Counted from the first letter of the stretch, positions 54,139 to 63,748 are shown. The stretch: 64,000 nt of DNA from Caballeronia sp. SEWSISQ10-4 2 (GCF_030464885.1 NZ_JALPRJ010000030.1:41413-105412), one strand, 5' to 3'. The notes: generated from the sequence alone by a model not told the origin. A program made the numbers and translations.

Positions 54139-57100
54139 TTAGTTCCGGTCCAGGTCGATGTCGATACCGAGCGACCGGATTTCCTTCACCAACACATTGA
54201 ACGACTCAGGCATGCCGGCGTCGATCACGTGGTCACCCTTGACCAGGTTTTCATACACCTTGGTACGACCCGCCACGTCATCCGACTTAACAGTCAGCAT
54301 TTCTTGCAGCACGTACGAAGCGCCATATGCTTCGAGCGCCCACACTTCCATCTCACCGAAACGCTGGCCACCGAACTGCGCCTTACCACCCAGCGGCTGC
54401 TGCGTGACAAGCGAGTACGGTCCGGTCGAACGGGCGTGCATCTTGTCGTCGACCAGGTGATGCAGTTTCAGGTAGTGCATGTAACCCACCGTGACCGTCC
54501 GTTCGAACGGTTCACCCGTGCGGCCGTCGCTCAACTGCACCTGATTCTTCGACTTCGTCATGCCCAACTGCTTCGCGATGTCGTCAGGGAACGCCAAATC
54601 CAGCGCGCGCTCCATTTCACCTTCCGTCGCGCCGTCGAACACCGGCGTTGCGAAAGGAACACCTTCGCGCAGGTTCTTCGCCAGTTCGACGATTTCGTCG
54701 TCGGTGAAGTTGTCCAGCTCTTCCTTACGGCCCGACTCGTTGTAGATCTTGGTCAGGAAAGCACGCAACTCTTCAATCTTGGTCTGACGCTGCAGCATTT
54801 CGCCGATACGCCATCCCAGACCCTTCGCGGCCCAGCCCAGATGCACTTCGAGAATCTGACCCACGTTCATCCGTGACGGCACGCCGAGCGGATTCAGCAC
54901 GACGTCGGCCGGACGGCCATCGGCCATGTACGGCATGTCTTCGATCGGCACGATCTTCGACACGACACCCTTGTTACCGTGACGGCCGGCCATCTTGTCG
55001 CCCGGTTGCAGGCGACGTTTCACAGCCAGATAGACCTTGACCATCTTCAGCACGCCCGGCGGCAGTTCGTCGCCTTGCGTGAGCTTCTTGCGCTTTTCTT
55101 CGAACGCCAGATCGAACTGGTGACGCTTCTGTTCGATCGAGTCCTTGATGGCTTCGAGCTGTGCCGCTGCTTCTTCGTCCGCGAGGCGGATGTCGAACCA
55201 GTGGTAGTGGTCCAGATCTTCCAGGTACGGCAGGTCGATCTTCGTGCCCTTAGCCAGCTTCTTCGGACCGCCGTTTGCGACCTTGCCGTTGAGCATACGG
55301 GCGAGACGCGAGAACGCGTCGCCTTCCACAATGCGCAGCTGGTCGTTCAAGTCCAGGCGATAACGCTTCAGTTCGTCATCAATAATCTGTTGTGCACGCT
55401 TGTCACGCGTAATGCCTTCGCGCGTGAACACTTGCACGTCGATCACCGTGCCGCTCATGCCCGACGGCACGCGCAGCGACGTATCCTTCACGTCCGACGC
55501 CTTCTCACCGAAGATCGCGCGCAGCAGCTTTTCTTCCGGCGTCAGTTGGGTTTCGCCCTTCGGCGTGACCTTACCGACCAGCACGTCGCCCGCTTCGACC
55601 TCAGCACCGATGTACACAATGCCCGACTCATCGAGACGGCCGAGTTGCACTTCAGCCAGGTTCGAGATGTCGCGCGTGATTTCTTCCGGTCCGAGCTTCG
55701 TGTCGCGTGCGACCACATTCAGTTCTTCGATGTGAATCGACGTGTAACGGTCTTCAGCAACGACCTTCTCCGAGATCAAGATCGAATCTTCGAAGTTGTA
55801 ACCGTTCCACGGCATGAACGCGACCAGCATGTTCTGGCCAAGCGCGAGCTCGCCCAGATCGGTCGATGCACCGTCAGCCACCACGTCGCCACGACCGACC
55901 TTGTCGCCGACCTTTACGATCGGACGCTGGTTGATGTTCGTGTTCTGGTTCGAACGCGTGTACTTGATCAGGTTGTAGATGTCGACACCGACTTCGCCGG
56001 CGACCGCTTCATCGTCGTTCACGCGAATCACGATACGGCCAGCATCGACGTAATCCACGATACCGCCGCGTTCCGCCTGAACCGTCGTACCCGAGTCGAC
56101 CGCAACCGTACGCTCAATACCCGTACCGACCACCGCCTTTTCCGGACGCAGACACGGCACAGCCTGACGCTGCATGTTCGAGCCCATCAATGCGCGGTTC
56201 GCGTCATCGTGTTCAAGGAACGGAATCAGCGAAGCAGCCACGGAGACGATCTGCGACGGCGCCACGTCCATGTACTGGATGCGGTCCGGCGTGACCATCA
56301 GCGTTTCGCCCGCTTCACGCGACGAAACGAGTTCATCGGTCAGCGTGCCGCCTTCGCCCAGCGACGCGTTCGCCTGAGCGATCACGTAGCGGCCTTCTTC
56401 AATCGCGGACAGATAATCGATCTGATCGGTCACCTTGCCGTCCACTACTTTCCGATACGGCGTCTCGAGGAAACCGTATTCGTTCAAGTGCGCGTACAGC
56501 GCCAGCGAGTTGATCAGGCCGATGTTCGGACCTTCCGGCGTTTCAATCGGGCACACGCGGCCGTAGTGGGTCGGATGCACGTCGCGGACTTCAAAGCCTG
56601 CTCGTTCACGCGTCAAACCGCCCGGTCCAAGAGCCGAAACCCGGCGCTTGTGAGTGATTTCCGACAGCGGGTTCGTCTGGTCCATAAACTGCGACAACTG
56701 CGACGAACCGAAGAACTCGCGAATCGCGGACGAAATCGGCTTCGAGTTGATCAGGTCGTGCGGCATCAGGTTTTCACTTTCAGCCTGTCCCAGACGTTCC
56801 TTCACAGCCCGTTCCACGCGCACGAGGCCCGCGCGGAACTGGTTCTCAGCCAACTCACCCACACAACGCACACGGCGATTACCCAGGTGATCGATGTCGT
56901 CGACTTCGCCCTTGCCGTTACGCAGCTCGACCAAAATCTTGATGGTCGCGAGGATGTCGTCGTCCTGCAGCGTCATCAAGCCGGTGATCTCGTCGCGGCC
57001 CACGCGGCGATTGAACTTCATACGACCCACCTTCGACAGGTCGTATGCGTCTTCGCTGTAGAACAGGCGATTGAACAGCGCTTCAACGGCTTCTTCCGTC

Positions 57101-58245
57101 GGCGGTTCGCCCGGACGCATCATGCGATAAATCGCGATACGTGCAGCCATGCGATCAGCGGTTTCGTCGATACGCAGCGTCGACGAAATGTACGGACCCT
57201 GGTCCAGATCGTTCGTGTAGAGCGTCTGGATGTCCTTGACCTTCGATTCGCGCAGCTTCTCGAGCACGGTTTCCGTGATCTCGTCATTGGCGTTGGCAAT
57301 CACTTCGCCCGTTTCGCCGTCCACGACATTCTTCGCCAGCACGCGGCCGAGCAAATAGTCTTCCGGCACCGAGATGAACTTCGTCTTCGCGGCTTCGAGA
57401 TCGCGAATATGCTTCGCGTTGATCCGCTTGTCCTTCTGGACGATGACGTTGTTCTCGCGATCCTGGATGTCAAAGCGCGCGACTTCACCGCGCAGACGCT
57501 CCGGCACGAATTCCATTTGCGCGCCTTCACCCATCAGAGCGAAGTTATCGAATACGAAGAAGTTCGCGAGGATCTGTTCCGGCGTCAGGCCGATGGCCTT
57601 CAGCAGGATCGTCACCGGCATTTTCCGGCGACGGTCGACGCGGAAATACAGCACGTCCTTCGGATCGAATTCGAAGTCGAGCCACGAGCCACGGTAAGGG
57701 ATGATACGAGCCGAAAAAAGCAACTTGCCCGAGCTGTGCGTCTTGCCCTTGTCGTGCTCGAAGAACACGCCAGGCGAACGATGCAACTGGGACACGATCA
57801 CGCGTTCCGTGCCGTTGATGACGAACGAACCGGTCGGCGTCATGAGCGGCATTTCGCCCATGTAGACTTCCTGTTCCTTCACTTCCTTGACGACCGGCTT
57901 GCTCGGCGATTCCTTGTCGAGCAGCACCAGGCGCACCTTGGCACGCAAGGCGGAACAGTACGTCAGGCCACGCTGCTGACATTCCTTGATGTTGAATGCC
58001 GGCGGCGAGAGCATGTAGCTGACGAATTCGAGGCGCGCAAACCCGTTGTGCGAAACGATCGGGAACACCGACGAAAATGCTGCTTGCAGTCCTTCTGCCT
58101 TACGCTGAGTCCCGATGGTCTCGGCTTGCAGAAATGTGCTGAATGATTCAAGCTGGGTTGCCAGCAAGAAGGGAACCTGGTGAACGATGGGGCGTTTCGC
58201 GAAACTCTTGCGAATACGCTTCTTCTCGGTGAAGGAATATTGCAT
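54139..58245 (-). CDS. rpoB: DNA-directed RNA polymerase subunit beta
   Basis: A 1368-aa subunit. The rifampicin pocket is wild type: SQLSQFMDQTNPLSEITHKR with Asp522, and His532 and Ser537 after it (E. coli 516, 526, 531). It is preceded by a 366-nt gap with an attenuator and a long hairpin. Confidence 0.98.
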   Translation of the reverse strand: MQYSFTEKKRIRKSFAKRPIVHQVPFLLATQLESFSTFLQAETIGTQRKAEGLQAAFSSVFPIVSHNGFARLEFVSYMLSPPAFNIKECQQRGLTYCSALRAKVRLVLLDKESPSKPVVKEVKEQEVYMGEMPLMTPTGSFVINGTERVIVSQLHRSPGVFFEHDKGKTHSSGKLLFSARIIPYRGSWLDFEFDPKDVLYFRVDRRRKMPVTILLKAIGLTPEQILANFFVFDNFALMGEGAQMEFVPERLRGEVARFDIQDRENNVIVQKDKRINAKHIRDLEAAKTKFISVPEDYLLGRVLAKNVVDGETGEVIANANDEITETVLEKLRESKVKDIQTLYTNDLDQGPYISSTLRIDETADRMAARIAIYRMMRPGEPPTEEAVEALFNRLFYSEDAYDLSKVGRMKFNRRVGRDEITGLMTLQDDDILATIKILVELRNGKGEVDDIDHLGNRRVRCVGELAENQFRAGLVRVERAVKERLGQAESENLMPHDLINSKPISSAIREFFGSSQLSQFMDQTNPLSEITHKRRVSALGPGGLTRERAGFEVRDVHPTHYGRVCPIETPEGPNIGLINSLALYAHLNEYGFLETPYRKVVDGKVTDQIDYLSAIEEGRYVIAQANASLGEGGTLTDELVSSREAGETLMVTPDRIQYMDVAPSQIVSVAASLIPFLEHDDANRALMGSNMQRQAVPCLRPEKAVVGTGIERTVAVDSGTTVQAERGGIVDYVDAGRIVIRVNDDEAVAGEVGVDIYNLIKYTRSNQNTNINQRPIVKVGDKVGRGDVVADGASTDLGELALGQNMLVAFMPWNGYNFEDSILISEKVVAEDRYTSIHIEELNVVARDTKLGPEEITRDISNLAEVQLGRLDESGIVYIGAEVEAGDVLVGKVTPKGETQLTPEEKLLRAIFGEKASDVKDTSLRVPSGMSGTVIDVQVFTREGITRDKRAQQIIDDELKRYRLDLNDQLRIVEGDAFSRLARMLNGKVANGGPKKLAKGTKIDLPYLEDLDHYHWFDIRLADEEAAAQLEAIKDSIEQKRHQFDLAFEEKRKKLTQGDELPPGVLKMVKVYLAVKRRLQPGDKMAGRHGNKGVVSKIVPIEDMPYMADGRPADVVLNPLGVPSRMNVGQILEVHLGWAAKGLGWRIGEMLQRQTKIEELRAFLTKIYNESGRKEELDNFTDDEIVELAKNLREGVPFATPVFDGATEGEMERALDLAFPDDIAKQLGMTKSKNQVQLSDGRTGEPFERTVTVGYMHYLKLHHLVDDKMHARSTGPYSLVTQQPLGGKAQFGGQRFGEMEVWALEAYGASYVLQEMLTVKSDDVAGRTKVYENLVKGDHVIDAGMPESFNVLVKEIRSLGIDIDLDRN

Positions 58246-58449
58246 ACGATCTCCGAATCACGGCGGGCGTTGCCGAGGCGGGATACCTCGATGACACGAC
58301 CCGGTGTTCACCGACTGAGACTCGTCATACGCCCGGGGAGGGACGACGAGCCTAGAAGCTTGGTGGTTGGCCGCTACCAACCGCTGGCTGACGGCAGCGG
58401 ATGCCTATGTTTCCCGCTACCCGACCAAACTTGCCTTCTGCAGTCGCTT

Positions 58450-58508
58450 CAGAAGACAAAGAAAAGAATCGGCAAAATCGTCCCGCCGATGTTTTTCTTT
58501 GGCTTCTG
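58450..58508 (-). promoter_or_regulatory. Long RNA stem, possible RNase III site
   Basis: CAAAGAAAAGAATCGGC (58457-58473) pairs with GCCGATGTTTTTCTTTG (58485-58501) with one wobble and one mismatch. CAGAAG/CTTCTG (58450-58455, 58503-58508) continues the stem past one mismatch. About 24 helical positions with an 11-nt loop. Confidence 0.65.
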
Positions 58509-58561
58509 TGAGGTTATTGTTGCCGAAACCGGCGACTCAAAACATTGTCCCCACAAAGCAG

Positions 58562-58593
58562 AAAAAGGCCGGCGGTCATAGACCGCCAGCCTT
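58562..58593 (-). terminator. Attenuator between rplL and rpoB
   Basis: AAGGCCGGCGGTC (58565-58577), loop ATA, GACCGCCAGCCTT (58581-58593), one G-U. On the - strand the stem ends in TTTTTC. Since rpoBC must be expressed, this is probably a partial terminator. Confidence 0.75.
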
Positions 58594-58611
58594 AGCAAAG
58601 CGCAGTGAAAC

Positions 58612-58980
58612 TTACTTGATTTCAGCCTTCGCGCCTGCTTCTTCCAACTTCTTCTTCGCTTCTTCAGCAGCAGCCTTCGGTACCGATTCCTTAACAGGCT
58701 TCGGTGCACCGTCAACCAGGTCCTTCGCTTCCTTCAAGCCGAGACCCGTCAGTTCGCGAACAGCCTTAATCACCGACACCTTGTTTGCGCCGATTTCGAC
58801 CAGGTTCACCGTGAACTCGGTCTGCTCTTCAACGACAGCAGCGGCACCAGCAGGGCCAGCAACAGCAACTGCTGCAGCCGACACGCCAAACTTCTCTTCG
58901 AACGCCTTGACCAGCTCGTTCAATTCCAGAACCGACATCGAGCTTACTGCTTCGAGGATGTCATCTTTTGCGATTGCCAT
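58612..58980 (-). CDS. rplL: 50S ribosomal protein L7/L12
   Basis: The 122-aa stalk protein that recruits elongation factors. N-terminal dimerisation helices (MAIAKDDILEAVSSMSVLEL), an Ala-rich hinge (about 35-52), and a C-terminal domain with KVSVIKAVRELTGLGLKEAK. It lies 75 nt after rplJ. Confidence 0.98.
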   Translation of the reverse strand: MAIAKDDILEAVSSMSVLELNELVKAFEEKFGVSAAAVAVAGPAGAAAVVEEQTEFTVNLVEIGANKVSVIKAVRELTGLGLKEAKDLVDGAPKPVKESVPKAAAEEAKKKLEEAGAKAEIK

Positions 58981-59055
58981 TTGAGATACTCCTAAATTGA
59001 ATTCGGATACAGCCAGCGATCTTGTAAGCCTAACCAGGCAACCAAGCGCGATACG

Positions 59056-59586
59056 TTAAGCAGCAACTTCCGGTTGCGCTTCAGCCGGAGCTTCAGCGCC
59101 GCCACCCTTTTGCGCGGCGAGCGCGGCCAGGGCGCGCGCGAAGCCAGCAACAGGGGCTTGCATGACGTACAACAACTTGGAGAGCAGTTCTTCGCGGCTC
59201 GGGATGTTGGCGAGTGCTTGCACAGCCGCCTTGTCCATCACGTTGCCTTCGTAGGAACCGGCCTTGATGATCAACTTGTCATTGGTTTTGCCGAAGTCAT
59301 TAACGACCTTGGCAGCAGCAATTGCATCTTCCGAGATGCCGTAGATCAAAGGACCAGTCATCTGCTCGGCCAGCGGAGCGAACGGCGTACCTTCCACGGC
59401 GCGACGCGCCAACGTGTTTTTCAACACGCGGAGATACACTTGTTGCTCGCGAGCCTTTGCGCGCAGCTTGGTCAGATCGCCAACCGCAATTCCACGATAC
59501 TCAGCGAGCACCATCGTCTGAGCCTTCGCGACTTGCGCGGCGACTTCAGCGACAACTGCCTGCTTGTCTTCTTTGTTCAGTGGCAC
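59056..59586 (-). CDS. rplJ: 50S ribosomal protein L10
   Basis: The 176-aa stalk base protein holding L7/L12 dimers. The start is GTG at 59586 with GGAGG 7 nt upstream, giving (M)PLNKEDKQAVVAEVAAQVAK; the longer frame from 59697 lacks similarity. The C-terminal helix ALAALAAQKGGGAEAPAEAQ binds L12. Confidence 0.96.
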   Translation of the reverse strand: MPLNKEDKQAVVAEVAAQVAKAQTMVLAEYRGIAVGDLTKLRAKAREQQVYLRVLKNTLARRAVEGTPFAPLAEQMTGPLIYGISEDAIAAAKVVNDFGKTNDKLIIKAGSYEGNVMDKAAVQALANIPSREELLSKLLYVMQAPVAGFARALAALAAQKGGGAEAPAEAQPEVAA

Positions 59587-59885
59587 GGTTAAACCTCCAG
59601 ATTCGATGCGCCAACTTAGCGCACCGCGTTCAACAACGGCGTCCGACCTGTCAGGAGTATTTCGACCGGCTGGTGCGCACCTCACGGCGCGTGACAACCG
59701 ACTTCAACCACACCAAAACTGTTCCGGGTTCGCCATCTGCGTTGGCTTACATTAAGGTCACGCCCAACTGCTGCGCTTCCGCCAACGGTCTTTGACAACC
59801 GGTTGCTCGCCGAACTGCAGCTTGCAACCGCCCAAAGCCCTTAACGTTGGTTCACGCGAGATCGCGTAAACCGACGCATGATTCT
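59587..59885 (-). promoter_or_regulatory. rplA-rplJ gap, probable L10 leader
   Basis: A 299-nt untranslated stretch before rplJ. In many bacteria this region is an L10(L12)4-binding leader and may contain a promoter. Several short stems are possible (ACGCGA/TCGCGT near 59852-59866; GGTGCGCACC near 59671-59681), but I cannot confirm the kink-turn fold. No good -35/-10 pair was found. Confidence 0.4.
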
Positions 59886-60581
59886 TTACTGCGAGAGCGT
59901 AGCGTGATCGACACGCACGCCGACACCCATGGTGCTCGACAATGCGATCTTGCGCAGATACACGCCCTTGCTGGTCGCCGGCTTGGCCTTTTGAAGGGCT
60001 TCCACCAATGCCGACAAATTCTGACGCAACGACGCCGGCTCGAACGAAGCACGGCCGATGGTTGCGTGGATGATCCCGCCCTTGTCGACGCGGAACTGCA
60101 CCTGACCAGCCTTGGCGTTGCGAACAGCTTGCGCAACGTCAGCGGTGACGGTACCGACCTTCGGGTTAGGCATCAGGCCGCGCGGGCCAAGAATCTGACC
60201 AAGCGTACCGACAACGCGCATCGTATCCGGTGAAGCGATCACGACGTCAAAGTTCAGGTTACCGGCCTTGACTTGCTCAGCCAGGTCTTCCATGCCGACA
60301 ATTTCAGCGCCGGCTGCACGAGCCTGCTCAGCCTTTTCGCCTTGCGCAAACACAGCAACGCGAACCGACTTGCCGGTGCCTGCGGGCAACACGACCGAGC
60401 CGCGAACCACTTGGTCGGACTTCTTTGCATCGATGCCGAGCTGCACAGCCACGTCAATCGATTCATCGAACTTGGCGCTTGCGCACTCTTTGACAATCGA
60501 AAGAGCGTCGTCTACGGGATACAGCTTCATACGGTCGACCTTGGCGGCCAACGCTTGAAGACGCTTAGAAAGCTTAGCCAT
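59886..60581 (-). CDS. rplA: 50S ribosomal protein L1
   Basis: A 231-aa L1-stalk protein and translational repressor of rplK-rplA in E. coli. MAKLSKRLQALAAKVDRMKL, LPAGTGKSVRVAVFAQGEKA, and GPRGLMPNPKVGTVTADVAQ. The ATG directly follows the rplK stop. Confidence 0.97.
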   Translation of the reverse strand: MAKLSKRLQALAAKVDRMKLYPVDDALSIVKECASAKFDESIDVAVQLGIDAKKSDQVVRGSVVLPAGTGKSVRVAVFAQGEKAEQARAAGAEIVGMEDLAEQVKAGNLNFDVVIASPDTMRVVGTLGQILGPRGLMPNPKVGTVTADVAQAVRNAKAGQVQFRVDKGGIIHATIGRASFEPASLRQNLSALVEALQKAKPATSKGVYLRKIALSSTMGVGVRVDHATLSQ

Positions 60582-61013
60582 TTACACGCCCTCCACGGTG
60601 ATGCCCATCGAACGGGCGCTGCCGGCGATCGTACGAACCGCCGCATCCAGATTCGCGGCCGTCAGATCAGGCATCTTCGTCTTTGCGATTTCTTCAGCCT
60701 GAGCGCGCGTGATGTTACCGACCTTGTCGGCGTTAGGCTTCGGTGAACCCTTCGCGATACCCGCTGCCTTCTTGATCAGAACGGTAGCCGGCGGCGTCTT
60801 CATGATGAACGTGAAGCTCTTGTCCGCGAATGCCGTAATAACCACCGGCACCGGCAGACCCGGCTCCATCGCTTGAGTCTGCGCGTTAAACGCCTTGCAG
60901 AACTCCATGATGTTCAGGCCGCGCTGGCCCAGTGCCGGACCAACCGGCGGTGACGGATTGGCTTTACCTGCAGGAATCTGCAGTTTGATAAAGCCGATGA
61001 TTTTCTTTGCCAT
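60582..61013 (-). CDS. rplK: 50S ribosomal protein L11
   Basis: A 143-aa GTPase-centre protein; PAGKANPSPPVGPALGQRGL is the proline-rich thiopeptide-contact region. The Met at 61013 fits the family. The 156-nt gap to nusG holds a GAACGC/GCGTTC stem (near 61037-61052), possibly the L1 operator. Confidence 0.97.
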   Translation of the reverse strand: MAKKIIGFIKLQIPAGKANPSPPVGPALGQRGLNIMEFCKAFNAQTQAMEPGLPVPVVITAFADKSFTFIMKTPPATVLIKKAAGIAKGSPKPNADKVGNITRAQAEEIAKTKMPDLTAANLDAAVRTIAGSARSMGITVEGV

Positions 61014-61169
61014 GTTGAAAACCTCTGCAGAACGCGTTAGCGTTCGGTGAGTGATAACGCGCTCTCGCCAAAAACGGCTACTGACGCTCCTCAACAGCCA
61101 TAACGCGGACTGTAAGCGCGAACCGCGCTACGAAGTTGACACTTCGAGCGCGGCGAAAAACGAATGCTT

Positions 61170-61727
61170 TTAAACCTTTTCGACCTGACCGAATTCCAGT
61201 TCAACTGGCGTCGAGCGTCCGAAAATGGTGACAGATACACGGACCCGCGACTTTTCGTAATTCACTTCTTCGACGTTGCCGTTGAAGTCTGTGAACGGGC
61301 CTTCCTTGACCCGAACCATCTCGCCCACCTCGAACAGGGTTTTCGGGCGCGGTTTTTCCACGCCTTCCTGCATCTGCGACATGATCTTTTCCACTTCACG
61401 CGGAGAGATCGGGCTCGGACGATTGCGCGCCCCGCCGACAAAGCCCGTCACCTTGGCGGTATTTTTTACCAGGTGCCAGGTTTCATCCGTCATTTCCATT
61501 TCAACGAGCACATAGCCCGGAAAGAAACGACGCTCAGTCACAGATTTATGACCGCCCTTCACTTCCACGACCTCTTCGGTCGGGACGAGGATTTGGCCAA
61601 ACTGATCCTGCATGCCAGCACGGTCGATACGCTCTTGAAGCGCACGTTGCACACTTTTCTCCATACCGGAGTAGGCGTGCACGACATACCAACGTTTTCC
61701 GCTCGGTGATGCTGGTGCTTCGCTCAT
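61170..61727 (-). CDS. nusG: Transcription termination/antitermination factor NusG
   Basis: 185 aa: an NGN domain (KRWYVVHAYSGMEKSVQRAL, RRFFPGYVLVEMEMTDETWH) and a C-terminal KOW domain (EVGEMVRVKEGPFTDFNGNV). It links RNA polymerase to Rho or to S10. It lies one nucleotide after secE. Confidence 0.97.
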   Translation of the reverse strand: MSEAPASPSGKRWYVVHAYSGMEKSVQRALQERIDRAGMQDQFGQILVPTEEVVEVKGGHKSVTERRFFPGYVLVEMEMTDETWHLVKNTAKVTGFVGGARNRPSPISPREVEKIMSQMQEGVEKPRPKTLFEVGEMVRVKEGPFTDFNGNVEEVNYEKSRVRVSVTIFGRSTPVELEFGQVEKV

Positions 61728-61728
61728 A

Positions 61729-62109
61729 TCATCTCCAACCCAGAATTACCGAGAATATCACCCACTCGATCGACTTATCGCTAAGCCACAAGAAGATCGC
61801 CATGATCAGTACAAACGCGAAGACCACCAGCGTGGTTTGCGTGGCTTCCTTACGCGTCGGCCACACCACCTTGCGGACTTCTTTGTACGAATCTTTGGCA
61901 AAGGCGATAAAACCCTTTCCCGGTGCGGAGAGAAGACCGACCGCAACACCCGCGATCAAACCGACAGCAAGCGCGGCGCCGCGAACGTACCACTCCTGGC
62001 CACTCAGCCAGAAGAAACCTACGAACCCGGCCAATACCAACAATACGCCCGCGGTCAACATCAACTTGTCGCCGGAAGTATTTACAGTTTCGACGGAAGG
62101 ATTCGCCAT
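61729..62109 (-). CDS. secE: Protein translocase subunit SecE
   Basis: A 126-aa protein with three membrane helices, as in E. coli: two N-terminal extra helices (LMLTAGVLLVLAGFVGFFWL; YVRGAALAVGLIAGVAVGLL) and the conserved core FAKDSYKEVRKVVWPTRKEA plus a last helix. It clamps SecY. Confidence 0.96.
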   Translation of the reverse strand: MANPSVETVNTSGDKLMLTAGVLLVLAGFVGFFWLSGQEWYVRGAALAVGLIAGVAVGLLSAPGKGFIAFAKDSYKEVRKVVWPTRKEATQTTLVVFAFVLIMAIFLWLSDKSIEWVIFSVILGWR

Positions 62110-62143
62110 AACACCTTAAACAGCGCCCTGAGACGCAAGATTG

Positions 62144-62219
62144 TGGCAGGGGCAGAGGGAATCGAACCCCCAACCTTCGGTTTTGGAGACCGACGCTCTG
62201 CCAGTTGAGCTATACCCCT
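62144..62219 (-). tRNA. tRNA-Trp (anticodon CCA)
   Basis: 76 nt including an encoded 3' CCA. Acceptor AGGGGTA/TGCCCCT, anticodon loop CTCCAAA, and TTCGATT T-loop are clear. It lies 34 nt before secE, the standard trpT-secE-nusG order. Confidence 0.97.
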
Positions 62220-62229
62220 AAACCATTTT

Positions 62230-62253
62230 GGGGTCGGCGACTTCGCCAACCCC
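62230..62253 (-). promoter_or_regulatory. Stem-loop between tuf and tRNA-Trp
   Basis: GGGGTCGGCGA (62230-62240) and TCGCCAACCCC (62243-62253), 11 bp with one G-U and a 2-nt gap. There is no T-tract. It may be a processing stem just 5' of the tRNA. Confidence 0.45.
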
Positions 62254-62294
62254 GAAAACTACAGACTATCGAGCAATTTCTGGCTTTGCTCGAT

Positions 62295-63485
62295 TTACTC
62301 GAGAACCTTGGCAACGACACCGGCGCCGACGGTACGACCGCCTTCACGGATGGCAAAGCGCAGACCTTCTTCCATGGCGATCGGAGCAATCAGCTTCACC
62401 GTGATCGACACGTTGTCGCCCGGCATCACCATTTCCTTGTCCTTCGGCAACTCGATCGAACCCGTTACGTCCGTGGTACGGAAGTAGAACTGCGGGCGAT
62501 AGTTGTTGAAGAACGGTGTATGACGGCCGCCTTCGTCCTTGCTCAGCACATACACTTCAGCCGTGAAGTGCGTGTGCGGCGTGATCGAACCCGGCTTGGC
62601 CAACACCTGGCCACGCTCCACGTCTTCACGCTTCGTGCCGCGCAGCAGAATACCCACGTTGTCGCCCGCTTGACCTTGGTCCAGCAGCTTGCGGAACATT
62701 TCCACGCCCGTGCACGTCGTCTTCACCGTCGGCTTGATACCGATGATTTCGATTTCTTCGCCAACCTTCACCACGCCACGCTCGATACGGCCCGTCACCA
62801 CCGTGCCACGACCCGAGATCGAGAACACGTCTTCCACCGGCATCAGGAACGAACCGTCAATCGCGCGTTCCGGCGTCGGGATGTACGTATCCAGCGCGTC
62901 GGCCAGGTTCATGATCGCCACTTCGCCCAGCTCGCCCGTGTCGCCTTCCAGCGCCAGCTTGGCCGAACCCTTGATGATCGGCGTGTCGTCGCCCGGGAAA
63001 TCGTACTTCGACAGAAGCTCACGCACTTCCATTTCAACCAGTTCCAGCAACTCAGCGTCGTCCACCATGTCGCACTTGTTCAGGAACACGATGATGTACG
63101 GCACACCAACCTGGCGAGCCAACAGGATGTGCTCACGCGTTTGCGGCATCGGGCCGTCTGCAGCCGAACACACCAGGATCGCGCCGTCCATCTGCGCCGC
63201 ACCCGTAATCATGTTCTTCACATAGTCAGCGTGGCCCGGGCAGTCAACGTGCGCGTAGTGACGCGCGGCCGTTTCGTACTCGACGTGGGCCGTGTTGATC
63301 GTGATACCACGCGCCTTTTCTTCCGGCGCCGCGTCGATCTGGTCATACGCCTTCGCTTCGCCGCCAAACTTCTTCGACAACACCGTCGCGATTGCTGCCG
63401 TCAGCGTGGTCTTGCCATGGTCGACGTGACCAATCGTGCCTACGTTGACGTGCGGCTTGGTCCGTTCGAATTTACCTTTTGCCAT
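62295..63485 (-). CDS. tuf: Elongation factor Tu (tRNA-linked copy)
   Basis: 396 aa, the same protein as the copy at 43099-44289. All GTP-binding motifs are intact (GHVDHGKT at 19-26). It is preceded by tRNA-Thr, -Gly and -Tyr in one unit, the tufB arrangement of E. coli. Confidence 0.98.
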   Translation of the reverse strand: MAKGKFERTKPHVNVGTIGHVDHGKTTLTAAIATVLSKKFGGEAKAYDQIDAAPEEKARGITINTAHVEYETAARHYAHVDCPGHADYVKNMITGAAQMDGAILVCSAADGPMPQTREHILLARQVGVPYIIVFLNKCDMVDDAELLELVEMEVRELLSKYDFPGDDTPIIKGSAKLALEGDTGELGEVAIMNLADALDTYIPTPERAIDGSFLMPVEDVFSISGRGTVVTGRIERGVVKVGEEIEIIGIKPTVKTTCTGVEMFRKLLDQGQAGDNVGILLRGTKREDVERGQVLAKPGSITPHTHFTAEVYVLSKDEGGRHTPFFNNYRPQFYFRTTDVTGSIELPKDKEMVMPGDNVSITVKLIAPIAMEEGLRFAIREGGRTVGAGVVAKVLE

Positions 63486-63551
63486 TTTCGACTCCTAACA
63501 GGAATTTTTCCGTACCTTGCGCCGCGCGCAAACAGTGTGGACTAGTGTTGC

Positions 63552-63626
<75 letters not shown>

Positions 63627-63638
63627 GGACCTTGATGC

Positions 63639-63712
63639 TGGAGCGGGTGAAGGGAATCGAACCCTCGTCATAAGCTTGGAAGGCTTCTGCTCTACCATTG
63701 AGCTACACCCGC
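63639..63712 (-). tRNA. tRNA-Gly (anticodon TCC)
   Basis: 74 nt with encoded CCA. Acceptor GCGGGTG/CACCCGC; anticodon loop CTTCCAA. It lies 12 nt before tRNA-Thr. Confidence 0.97.
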
Positions 63713-63748
63713 TTGGGTCTAACGATTCCCGACGCTTGCTACATGTTC

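Larger units (their letters stand above)
58246..58611 (-). other. rplL-rpoB intergenic leader
   Basis: A 366-nt transcribed gap. From the rplL side it holds the attenuator hairpin (58562-58593), a long imperfect stem (58450-58508), and a small GGTTGG/CCAACC stem near 58362-58379. No protein-coding potential was recognised. The layout matches the E. coli rplL-rpoB region, where attenuation and RNase III cleavage set the polymerase to ribosomal protein ratio. Confidence 0.7.

Noticed and set aside
54979..58146. 1055-codon open frame on the + strand opposite rpoB
   Set aside because: It mirrors the rpoB codon pattern; the product is rich in Arg/His/Asp/Val without any domain, and high GC with strong codon bias produces such frames. 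The same holds for the long frames opposite rpoC (51772-54099), fusA (44292-46523) and mrcA (11766-13358).
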